A DNA stretch of 64,000 nt. Source: Pleionea sediminis. GTDB lineage: Bacteria; Pseudomonadota; Gammaproteobacteria; Enterobacterales; Kangiellaceae. The stretch lies in the NCBI RefSeq assembly GCF_007570825.1, contig NZ_SUNB01000007.1, positions 62,001 through 126,000 of the forward strand, read 5' to 3'. Below the pieces are notes generated by a model. That model saw nothing but the letters and a program-made list of their open reading frames with translations. It was not told the origin of the DNA and did no database searches. Position numbers and translations under genes: made by a program. Shown piece by piece: positions 36,638-44,011 of the stretch (position 1 is the stretch's first letter; every line of letters begins with the position of its first letter).

Positions 36638-38170
36638 CTAACCCTGTAGTAAGGATAAAACAGACTGACTTGACGCATTGGCTTGAGAAAGAACCGATAA
36701 ACCAGCCTGTTGTAGAACCTGATTTTTTGCCAGATTCGCTGTTTCAACTGCATAATCCGTATCTCTGATTCGAGAACGAGCTGCAGACGCGTTTTCCTGA
36801 ACATTTCTTAGATTGCTAATAGTCGTTTGAAAACGGTTTTGAACCGCACCGAGTTCTCCACGAATACTATCGACCGTACGTAAAGCTTGGTCGACGACGG
36901 CAATTGCACTTTGCGCGCCAATGGCAGAGGAGATATCAATGTTTGCTACTTGTTCTAAACCTGAACCTACGGTTACCCCGGCACCTGCATTGTAAAGTGT
37001 ATTCCCCGTCGCTTGAGAAATCGTGTACGATCGGTCGGAGTTCAGTTGAAGAATTCCTACCACCGTAGCATCGTTAGTCCCATTCATTACTAAACCAGCA
37101 CCGACGGTATTTTCAATTTCATCAGTTGTTTCAAATCCTCCACTGTAATCGAGTAGTGCAACATCTACGGTTGCAGCTGGATTACTGTGAGTAATGTCTT
37201 GCAAAGTAATATCTTCACCAGTTTCATTCGTTAATATAATTTCGCTTCGATCATCGGAGACTTGGGCATAAACTCCGGTTTGCGCGGTGACCCGATTGAT
37301 TGACTCAGCCAGTGGAGTTAAATCACCGGGGTCATCGATTGAAGCTGCTACAGAAATTGGATCCGCATTGTTACTGACGAGTTGCACTGACACTGTACCT
37401 GCGGTTGATAAGTTGTCTAGTTTGACATTGGTTCTTGCAGAAGCAGAAACACCTGTATTATCGGTCAGAGCGTTAATACCAATGACAACGTCGTCCATCG
37501 AAGCGTTTGCCGCAATATCTACTGTCGAACTACCAAGCGCCCCTGTAATGGTAAGTGTTTCAGCAAGTGTTGAATTAGTTGTTGTGGTTGTAACAGCAAC
37601 ACCTGCGCCAACTTGTGCTATATTCCCAGAAGAAGCTGCGCCTGCGTTAATTTGATGAGAACCAATGGAGGTTGCACGAGAGTCACCTGTGTTAACAGTA
37701 ATAGTCTCAAAAGCTTGAGCGCCCACTTGAAAGGTTTGCGTGCCGAAGGTACCATCGAGTACAACTCGGCTACCAAATCGGGTCGTCTCAGCTATTCGAT
37801 TGACTTCTGATTTGAGCTGGGCCACTTCTTGCTGAAGAGCTGCTCGTTCAGAAGAGCCATTTGAACCATTTGCCGATTGAATGGCAAGGTCACGAATTCG
37901 CTGCAAGATATTGGTCGTTTCTTGTAATGCTCCTTCTGCGACCTGAGCTAACGAAATACCATCATTAGCATTTCTACTCGCTACGCCAAGGCCATTAATT
38001 TGTGCCGTAAGCCCGTTAGAAATTTGCAGACCTGCGGCGTCATCTTTTGCGCTATTGATTCGAAATCCAGACGATAATCGCTGAAATGTAACGCGTAGGT
38101 TTTCATTAACCGAAGTTAAATTACGCTGTGAGTTTAATGATGAAACATTAGTTTGGAGTACGTTTCCCAT
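36638..38170 (-). CDS. fliC: Flagellin (upstream copy)
   Basis: This second flagellin paralog of 510 aa has conserved ends: [38 protein letters not shown], and [25 protein letters not shown] ending SVLSLLQG. The middle domain shares SARTNVKLD and [11 protein letters not shown] with the other copy but differs elsewhere, so the two are old duplicates rather than identical copies. AGGAGATT precedes the ATG. It has its own sigma-28-type promoter, a ~205-nt leader with two UUCUCAG-loop hairpins, and a 9-bp repeat array upstream of the promoter. Confidence 0.96.
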   Translation of the reverse strand: MGNVLQTNVSSLNSQRNLTSVNENLRVTFQRLSSGFRINSAKDDAAGLQISNGLTAQINGLGVASRNANDGISLAQVAEGALQETTNILQRIRDLAIQSANGSNGSSERAALQQEVAQLKSEVNRIAETTRFGSRVVLDGTFGTQTFQVGAQAFETITVNTGDSRATSIGSHQINAGAASSGNIAQVGAGVAVTTTTTNSTLAETLTITGALGSSTVDIAANASMDDVVIGINALTDNTGVSASARTNVKLDNLSTAGTVSVQLVSNNADPISVAASIDDPGDLTPLAESINRVTAQTGVYAQVSDDRSEIILTNETGEDITLQDITHSNPAATVDVALLDYSGGFETTDEIENTVGAGLVMNGTNDATVVGILQLNSDRSYTISQATGNTLYNAGAGVTVGSGLEQVANIDISSAIGAQSAIAVVDQALRTVDSIRGELGAVQNRFQTTISNLRNVQENASAARSRIRDTDYAVETANLAKNQVLQQAGLSVLSQANASSQSVLSLLQG

Positions 38171-38248
38171 TTTAATCTCCTATAAAACTTTTAAATATTT
38201 TGAAATATCAAAACTTTTAAAAGTGAACATACAAGGGTTAAAGATTGG

Positions 38249-38339
38249 GAAAGAAACACTGAGAATATTTCTTTCGCAAAGTTGCAAAGTGGAAAGCTAA
38301 CTTGGCAACAATGCGGAGGACTCTGAGAAAATCCGTCCG
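38249..38339 (-). promoter_or_regulatory. Two UUCUCAG-loop hairpins in second flagellin leader
   Basis: On minus-strand RNA, 38249-38275 forms GAAAGAAAUA/UGUUUCUUUC (10 bp, one U-G) around UUCUCAG. The element at 38314-38339 forms GGAUU/AGUCC (one U-G) around the same loop, inside CGGA/UCCG with one bulge. Again the only non-standard pairs are G-U in the mRNA sense. Stems are unrelated in sequence to those of the other leader, so the loop appears to be what is conserved. Confidence 0.75.
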
Positions 38340-38381
38340 TCGGATTGAGTGATTTGTCGATATTTCCTCACTCAGTTTTGG

Positions 38382-38408
38382 GTATCGGCGGAGGGTAAGG
38401 CGACTTTA
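38382..38408 (-). promoter_or_regulatory. Sigma-28 promoter of second flagellin gene
   Basis: The minus strand reads TAAAGTCG, 11 bp, GCCGATAC: seven of eight in the -10 half and correct spacing. Transcription would start near 38375. Confidence 0.88.
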
Positions 38409-38431
38409 AAATAATTTTAAATTTTTTGAAA

Positions 38432-38498
38432 AAAAGCGGTAAAAGCGGTAAAAGCGGTAAAAGCGGCAAAAGCGGCTGAGATACCGGTAAAAAGCGGC
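38432..38498. repeat. Tandem 9-bp AAAAGCGG(T/C) array
   Basis: Five head-to-tail copies (three AAAAGCGGT, two AAAAGCGGC) fill 38432-38476, and a sixth lies at 38490-38498. The array starts 24 bp upstream of the -35 element of the second flagellin promoter. A-tracts repeating every 9 bp, close to one helical turn, would be expected to bend DNA or act as a binding array. It is not found upstream of the other flagellin gene. Confidence 0.9.
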
Positions 38499-38564
38499 AA
38501 ATATTTTCAATGAGTAGGTAAGATGTGATTAAAGTTTATAAGAGAAAAACACTATGGTGAGTTT

Positions 38565-38668
38565 AAAAGTTTAATAAATTCAATGAGATACATTTCTCTT
38601 TGTTGGACTAAGCTTAAACTTTTGAATTGTTGGCACACTAAGTGCTTTACAGTAAGTGCCAATTCAAG
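38565..38668. other. Structured intergenic segment with inverted repeats
   Basis: AAAAGTTTAA (38565-38574) pairs with TTAAACTTTT (38614-38623). Next to it, CTT(TT)GAATTG(TT)GGCAC (38619-38636) pairs with GTGCCAATTCAAG (38656-38668) apart from two TT bulges. No protein frame is convincing here. It could be part of the small RNA or regulatory DNA. Confidence 0.45.
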
Positions 38669-38725
38669 TTGAAGCATCTTGAATACCCATGATAGATCGA
38701 TTTAGCTTTTTTTATTGGCACTTAC
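38652..38725. repeat. 12-bp inverted repeat flanking possible small-RNA promoter
   Basis: GTAAGTGCCAAT (38652-38663) and ATTGGCACTTAC (38714-38725) are perfect inverted copies about 50 bp apart. Between them lies a weak sigma-70-like pair, TTGAAG (38669) and ATAGAT (38692) with a 17-bp spacer. The arrangement could be an operator pair or a long RNA stem; neither can be settled by reading. Confidence 0.5.
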
Positions 38726-38914
38726 GAAGTACAGGCTCTTTGTGCTGAGAACACTAATAGAATGTACTTCGGCGAAGGCAACTGCTTTATGTTTGCTGAG
38801 AACACTCATAAAGTATGGTCTTCTTTAAAGAACAATACTTACTTGCTGAGAACAAGTAAGACTAGGGTTCTTTATGTTCGTACGGTAAGGGGCTAGAAAT
38901 AGCCCCTGTTTTTT
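38725..38914 (+). ncRNA. Candidate small RNA with three CUGAGAA-loop hairpins
   Basis: Three consecutive hairpins carry the loop CUGAGAA on the plus strand. At 38725-38771 the inner stem is GUG/CAC and the outer stem CGAAGUAC/GUACUUCG. At 38783-38815 it is UGCUUUAUG/CAUAAAGUA with one G-U. At 38826-38874 it is CUUACUUG/CAAGUAAG inside UAAAGAAC/GUUCUUUA. A strong terminator on the same strand follows, and there is no protein gene between. The 5' end and promoter are uncertain. CUGAGAA is the exact complement of the UUCUCAG loops in both flagellin leaders. The alternative is that these hairpins belong to a longer minus-strand flagellin leader. Confidence 0.55.
38889..38914 (+). terminator. Strong intrinsic terminator of the candidate small RNA
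   Basis: GGGGCTA-GAAA-TAGCCCC followed by TGTTTTTT: a perfect 7-bp stem with a GNRA tetraloop and a U run on the plus strand only. No protein-coding gene lies upstream on this strand for over 7 kb, so it most likely ends a non-coding transcript. Confidence 0.88.
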
Positions 38915-38992
38915 CCGTTAAGCTGTATTTGAACTTTACATTATCATATGCAATAACTTTAGAAGTTATTTAGCGAAATAAGAGAATAAGCT

Positions 38993-40489
38993 CTGAATAA
39001 TACTAACAAAGAAGTCCAATTTGCTCTAAAAGCGGCAGAAGCTCTTAACCAAAGAGATTTTTCAGCTGCAAAGTCGTGGTGTCAAAAAATTCTTCGTATA
39101 AATAAAGATAGTTATAATGCTTATAATATTTTAGGGTTTGCACTGCAGTCGGAGAAAAAATTCAAGGAAGCTATAGACTTTTATAATAAAGCTATTGCTT
39201 TAGCAAAGTCAGACGATAAAGTTTCTGAGCCTCTCTATTACTGCGCAGAGTGTTATGAGCAACAAGGGTGTTACCAATCAGCGTTATCACTGATAAATAA
39301 AGTTTTGGATATTGATTTTACTAATCTCCAGGCTCTTTTCAAGAAAGGAATGATATACGGTTCTATCGGTGAGGCGCAAAAAGCTATGGAGTGCTTTAAA
39401 CAAGTTATTGTTTTTCCAGCAGCCCTGAATTTAGATACTGAAAAAGTGAAGGCCCAATCTCATTGGAATGTTATGACTTCGCCTTTACTCGAGCCTATAC
39501 AGAGTGATTTCGAACAAGCAATATCAGATTTATCTAAGTTTAGCTCTTTTCACGGGAAGTCATGGATCCTATTTGCAATTGCATTTGGTTACGAGCGACT
39601 GAGTGACTTTAAATCTGCTTTTGAGTATTTTAAAAAAGCGAATGCGTTTGTCTGGGATTCCTCGAAATTAGATAAGGAAAAATATATTGAGTGGTTCAGT
39701 GCTAATTATGAACGTTTAGTTAGTAATTACAGTAAACCAATAAACAAACCAAAGCAGAGTAAAAAAATCGTATTTGTTTGTGGCTTGCCTCGCTCTGGAA
39801 CAACTCTGGTTGAGTCAGTACTATCAAAGTCACCAGGTGTTTTTGCTGGAGGTGAATCCAATGGAGTGAGTAATGCTGTCAAAAAACTTAAGGGTATCGA
39901 TAAAATAAGCGAAGAAAAAGAGTTAAATATTTTTTTTTCTATATACCGCGACAGCAATGATTTTCAATCAATATCAGAAGAAGTGTTTGTTGATAAAATG
40001 CCCAACAACTTTATTTATGCTGATTATTTGTTGAGAATGTGTCCGGACTCTTTACTGATAAACACGTTCAAAGAACCGCTTGATGCTTGTTTATCATTAT
40101 TTAGACAACATTTTGGTAGTACAATGGGGCATCTTTATGCTTATAGTTTGCCATCGATTGTTATTGCATACAAATGGCATGAAATATTTATGAATAAACT
40201 CAGTTCTTTATATCCTGATAGAGTGTTGAATGTCAGTTACGAAGATTTAGTTACAAACGGTGAGTCTAATTGGAAGCAAATATTTTCCTTTATTGGATTA
40301 GGCTGGGATACTTCTTATATGGATTTTTATAAAGATAAAAGGGTGGTTAAAACTCTAAGTAATTATCAAGTTCGAGAGAAAGTTTCTAAGAAATATTTAC
40401 GACGGTCAGAATCTTATGGTGATTTGTTAGGAGATATAACTTACTTGTTAAGTAAGGATTTAAATGAACTTTGCAAATTGCTCGGCTAA
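38993..40489 (+). CDS. TPR-sulfotransferase, start codon unclear
   Basis: The C-terminal part is a sulfotransferase-family domain with the PAPS-binding loop CGLPRSGTTLVES (about residue 263 onward), DKMPNNF and RVLNVSYEDLV. The N-terminal ~130 residues are TPR-like helices (NAYNILGFALQSEKKFKEAIDFYNKAI). The first ATG/GTG/TTG in frame is TTG at 39305, inside the TPR region, yet coding similarity runs ~100 codons further up to a stop at 38987. The CTG at 38993, preceded by AAGAGA, is the best available start. It could sulfate or otherwise modify flagellin or a surface glycan, given its location beside the flagellin genes; this is inference. Confidence 0.75.
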   Translation: MNNTNKEVQFALKAAEALNQRDFSAAKSWCQKILRINKDSYNAYNILGFALQSEKKFKEAIDFYNKAIALAKSDDKVSEPLYYCAECYEQQGCYQSALSLINKVLDIDFTNLQALFKKGMIYGSIGEAQKAMECFKQVIVFPAALNLDTEKVKAQSHWNVMTSPLLEPIQSDFEQAISDLSKFSSFHGKSWILFAIAFGYERLSDFKSAFEYFKKANAFVWDSSKLDKEKYIEWFSANYERLVSNYSKPINKPKQSKKIVFVCGLPRSGTTLVESVLSKSPGVFAGGESNGVSNAVKKLKGIDKISEEKELNIFFSIYRDSNDFQSISEEVFVDKMPNNFIYADYLLRMCPDSLLINTFKEPLDACLSLFRQHFGSTMGHLYAYSLPSIVIAYKWHEIFMNKLSSLYPDRVLNVSYEDLVTNGESNWKQIFSFIGLGWDTSYMDFYKDKRVVKTLSNYQVREKVSKKYLRRSESYGDLLGDITYLLSKDLNELCKLLG

Positions 40490-40904
40490 CTTCAAGCTTT
40501 TCGATATATTTTACTCCTTTATGAAGAAATAGAAGATAAAGGGTTAAACGGTTTCGAGTTGTCAGTAGGTGACGTGTTGTTAGATCTAAGGAAATTTATT
40601 TCTGGCTTTCCAGTTAATGTTTTAAAAAATGGAACTTAAATACTTCTTCAATAAAATAGATGATGCGAAAAACGAGTACGCTCTTGACAATACTCAAAAT
40701 ATGTTCTTTCTGAAGTTGATCAAATGATAAACAAGGTTAATGTATTAGACATCTAATAATGAGATCTCATATTGAAAAATTTATTTTTACTGGGAGCTCT
40801 TTTTCGAATATTTATTTATATATGCGATCTTATCCGATCGAAATGCTTATGTTGATATCATAAACTCAGTATCACTTGATTTAGAGATCTCAATTTAATA
40901 ATAA
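40490..40904. other. AT-rich intergenic stretch without a supported gene
   Basis: There is an open stretch of about 49 codons (40495-40640 region; it includes LLLYEEIEDKG and LSVGDVLLDLRK) with no start codon, and a 32-codon ATG frame following it. They may be remnants of a decayed gene, but I cannot assign a family, so no CDS is called. Confidence 0.4.
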
Positions 40905-40929
40905 AGAGCGCATAATGCGCTCTTTTTTT
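40905..40929 (+). terminator. Intrinsic terminator before flrA
   Basis: AGAGCGC-ATAAT-GCGCTCT followed by seven T. It is a compact, convincing terminator about 415 bp after the sulfotransferase stop. The A-rich flank on the other side would also allow some minus-strand activity. Confidence 0.85.
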
Positions 40930-40999
40930 ATAAAAAACATATTTTCTTATAACTAAGATAATAAGTCATTTAAAACACACTTAAAAATCAGCCAAATAA

Positions 41000-41028
41000 T
41001 TGACAGATCCTGAAACCCCATCTATTAA
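41000..41028 (+). promoter_or_regulatory. Sigma-70 promoter for flrA
   Basis: A perfect TTGACA, a 17-bp spacer and TATTAA as -10 give a predicted start near 41035. A 7-bp inverted repeat (GTTCGAT at 41060, ATCGAAC at 41081) lies in the leader. This fits the top-level position of FlrA in the hierarchy. Confidence 0.7.
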
Positions 41029-41109
41029 ATACGGTAGATTATTATTTTAAAAAGAAAATGTTCGATCATTGATCAATAGAATCGAACTCGGTAAAAGGAT
41101 GAAGTAACG

Positions 41110-42579
41110 GTGTTTTCGGAACTGAAAGTATTATTGATTGATGATGATCACCAGCGGTGCCACGATATAAAGACAATTCTCGACTTTATAGGTGAAGAGT
41201 GTGTTTCCGTTCGTTCCGACTCTTGGAAGACCTTGTTAAACAATCCCGATGAATTTTTGACAGTGGCGATTGGCCAGCTTAATGAGTATGAAAGTATTGC
41301 GGATCTGGTCGAAGAAATTCAAACGCTTTCTCGCTCACTTCCTTTATTGATCATTGGCGATGTCAGCTATTCTGGAAAAATGTCCGACGATTTAGAAATG
41401 CAAATTATTGGCCGCATAGATACGCCGCCCAAATACAATGATCTACTCGAAGTGTTGCATGCTTGTCAGGAATGTCATGGCAATCAACATATTATGCAAC
41501 TAGGAAAACAACCTCTCGAATTATTTCGTAGCATGGTTGGAGCCAGTAAGCCGGTTCAGAAAGTTAGAAAACTCATTGGCCAAGTGGCAAAAAGTGATGC
41601 GAATGTTTTAATTCTCGGCGAGTCGGGAACGGGAAAAGAAGTAGCAGCCCGCAACATACATTATTTATCCGATCGATCCGATCAACCTTTTATCCCTGTA
41701 AACTGTGGTGCTATTCCGGGCGAATTGCTGGAATCTGAATTGTTTGGTCACGAAAAAGGAGCCTTTACTGGAGCTCTCTCTGCTCGACAAGGTCGATTTG
41801 AGTTAGCGCAAGGTGGAACGTTATTTCTTGATGAAATCGGTGATATGCCTTTGGCTATGCAGGTTAAGATTCTTCGCGTTCTGCAAGAAAAGTCCTTTGA
41901 ACGTGTGGGCGGCAATAAAACCATTCAAGCCGACGTTAGAATAATTGCGGCGACTCATAGAAATTTAGAGAGTGAAGTTGCAGAAGGGAATTTTCGCGAA
42001 GATTTATTTTATCGACTCAATGTCTTTCCGATTGAAATGCCAGCATTGCGCGATCGATCTGATGATATACCTTTGTTGGTGAATGAACTCACAACTCGAT
42101 TGGAAAAACATGGAAGAGATTCCGTGCGGTTTAGTGCCAATGCAATGGCATCGTTAATGCGTCACGACTGGCAGGGCAATGTAAGAGAGTTGGCTAACCT
42201 GGTAGAGCGACTGTGCATCTTGTTTCCCTACGGTGTCGTGGATGTCAACGAATTACCCGAAAAGTATCAATATCTTGATGGACTTACACCTTACGAACCT
42301 CCGAAATTGAAAGAGCAAATTGAATTGCAAGAGCAACAAGAGGCTGAGTCTTCAAGTTCGTCGTTTATTTCTGAGTCACAGAGTTTGGACATTCCAGAAG
42401 AAGGCCTTAATTTAAAGGAATTTATGGCGCGACTGGAAATAGAGTACATTAACAAAGCATTGGATAAAGAAGATTGGGTGGTTGCCAAAGCGGCGCAAAG
42501 TTTAGGTATGCGCCGTACTACATTAGTCGAGAAAATGAAAAAGTATGACATCAGTCGTGCCGACGGTGTCTCAGGTTGA
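41110..42579 (+). CDS. flrA: Flagellar master regulator FlrA/FleQ
   Basis: FlrA (FleQ) is the sigma-54 enhancer-binding protein that starts polar-flagellar gene expression and, in Pseudomonas, binds cyclic di-GMP. The 489-aa protein has a receiver-like N-terminus without the usual phospho-acceptor Asp (TVAIGQL in its place), an AAA+ domain with Walker A GESGTGKE (170-177), the sigma-54 contact GAFTGA (217-222), and a C-terminal HTH ([20 protein letters not shown]). Start is GTG with AAAGGATG upstream. It is preceded by a sigma-70-type promoter and followed by flrBC. Confidence 0.95.
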   Translation: MFSELKVLLIDDDHQRCHDIKTILDFIGEECVSVRSDSWKTLLNNPDEFLTVAIGQLNEYESIADLVEEIQTLSRSLPLLIIGDVSYSGKMSDDLEMQIIGRIDTPPKYNDLLEVLHACQECHGNQHIMQLGKQPLELFRSMVGASKPVQKVRKLIGQVAKSDANVLILGESGTGKEVAARNIHYLSDRSDQPFIPVNCGAIPGELLESELFGHEKGAFTGALSARQGRFELAQGGTLFLDEIGDMPLAMQVKILRVLQEKSFERVGGNKTIQADVRIIAATHRNLESEVAEGNFREDLFYRLNVFPIEMPALRDRSDDIPLLVNELTTRLEKHGRDSVRFSANAMASLMRHDWQGNVRELANLVERLCILFPYGVVDVNELPEKYQYLDGLTPYEPPKLKEQIELQEQQEAESSSSSFISESQSLDIPEEGLNLKEFMARLEIEYINKALDKEDWVVAKAAQSLGMRRTTLVEKMKKYDISRADGVSG

Positions 42580-42741
42580 GCGTGAGCGAATCGCTTTTTC
42601 TTGCGTCATTATTTTTATTTTATGGATTCTCCTCTCGTTAGAGAACTTAGTCGAAATTGATCGCCATTAATTTGACATCCGCGATAATTCAATCTTTCCG
42701 TATTACCTAAGTTACCGATTTTTAATAAAAAACTAAACTAG

Positions 42742-42756
42742 GCACAGTATTTGCTG
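42742..42756 (+). promoter_or_regulatory. Sigma-54 promoter for flrBC
   Basis: AGGCACAGTATTTGC matches TGGCAC-N5-TTGC with only the first base different. It lies 43 bp before the flrB ATG and rules out an in-frame upstream start at 42751. It is the expected FlrA target. Confidence 0.82.
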
Positions 42757-42798
42757 CTCTTGGTACGAAATGTATCTCATACTGGGAGTTGTTTAATA

Positions 42799-44010
42799 AT
42801 GTCGCATCCACAGAGCGCAGTGCAAAAATCGAGTTTGGCTCATGAGACGGTTGGGCCAACGTCAAATGGACTCGATATTGAGCATTTGCAACAAGCGTTT
42901 CAGCAATTTAATCGACTTTCTGAAAACTTCGTTCACTCTTATCAAAATCTTGAAGACCAAGTTGAGTCGCTAGCTGACAAGCTCGCGAAAGAGGCGAGCA
43001 AGAAAGAACAACAGCTTCACGAAAAAGAGCGTGTCGCGTCGCGTTTACAAAGTTTGTTATCCATTCTTCCTGCCGGTGTTGTCGTGTTAGACGATCGCGG
43101 CTGTGTTCAAGAATGCAATAAAGTCGCAGTTGATTTATTAGGTCGTCCGCTACTAGGCGAAAAATGGATTTCGATCATTCAACGTTGCTTTGCGCCGAGA
43201 GTGGATGACGGTCATGAAATCTCGCTGAAAGACGGTCGTCGTGTGCACATTGAAACACGTTCGCTTGATTATGAGCCTGGCCAGTTGATTGTATTAACGG
43301 ATTTAACAGAAACACGAAAACTGCAAGATAAAGTCAGTCAACAAAAACGACTTTCGAGTATGGGTAAAATGATGGCGTCTCTAGCCCATCAAATAAGAAC
43401 GCCGCTGTCGTCTGCGCTTATCTATGCGGACAGCTTGAGTAACTTAAATATTTCTCATGAAAAGCAGCAAAAATTTAGTAAGAAGTTGGTTGGCTGCTTA
43501 TCTCATCTGGAAAGACACATCAATGATATGTTGCGGTTTGCGCGTTCGGGCGGAATCCCAATGGAAAGTAAAAGCGTTAAACACGTCACTAGCGATTTAT
43601 CTCGACATGTGAAAGAACATTATCCCGATATTGCAGTTGAAGTTAATTTAAGTCACGACTTTGAGATTAGTATTAATCAAGACTCTTTATTCAGTGCCAT
43701 TCTTAATTTGGTTGATAACGCTTACGAAGCAACGGAAGCAATAGACAATCCAACGGTCTCTTTAAGCATCTATTCAAATACGAATGAATGGTGCGTCGCT
43801 GTAAAAGACAATGGTTCAGGAATAGACGAACTGCATTTAGATAAAGTTCTCGACCCATTTTATACCACGAAATCAGGCGGTACCGGTTTAGGTTTGGCGG
43901 TTGTTCATGGCGCAGTCAATGCCCATAAAGGCAGTCTTGATGTTGCGTCAAAGAAAGGTGAAGGTTGCACAATGACGATCACACTCAACCGATTAGCTGA
44001 GGAGTTGTAG
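42799..44010 (+). CDS. flrB: Flagellar sensor kinase FlrB/FleS
   Basis: FlrB phosphorylates FlrC. The 403-aa soluble kinase has a coiled coil (~45-85), a PAS domain (~85-170, LLSILPAGVVVLDDRGCVQECN), the dimerisation helix SSMGKMMASLAHQIRTPLSSAL with H197, and an ATPase with NLVDNAYEA, DNGSGI and GGTGLGLAVV. The start at 42799 has GGGAGT upstream. It ends one base before flrC. Confidence 0.95.
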   Translation: MSHPQSAVQKSSLAHETVGPTSNGLDIEHLQQAFQQFNRLSENFVHSYQNLEDQVESLADKLAKEASKKEQQLHEKERVASRLQSLLSILPAGVVVLDDRGCVQECNKVAVDLLGRPLLGEKWISIIQRCFAPRVDDGHEISLKDGRRVHIETRSLDYEPGQLIVLTDLTETRKLQDKVSQQKRLSSMGKMMASLAHQIRTPLSSALIYADSLSNLNISHEKQQKFSKKLVGCLSHLERHINDMLRFARSGGIPMESKSVKHVTSDLSRHVKEHYPDIAVEVNLSHDFEISINQDSLFSAILNLVDNAYEATEAIDNPTVSLSIYSNTNEWCVAVKDNGSGIDELHLDKVLDPFYTTKSGGTGLGLAVVHGAVNAHKGSLDVASKKGEGCTMTITLNRLAEEL

Positions 44011-44011
44011 T

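Noticed and set aside
38432-38498. CRISPR-like array
   Set aside because: The repeats are 9 bp and contiguous, without spacers or cas genes; a promoter-linked A-tract array is the better reading.
38714-38730. Sigma-54 promoter before the candidate small RNA
   Set aside because: TTGGCAC is present, but the TTGC half at the required 5-bp spacing is missing.
40495-40640. Open stretch of about 49 codons after the sulfotransferase gene
   Set aside because: It has no start codon or ribosome site and no family I recognise; it may be a remnant but is not supported as a gene.
42585-42599. Terminator after flrA
   Set aside because: AGCG-AAT-CGCT followed by T is only a 4-bp stem with a 3-nt loop; too weak to call.
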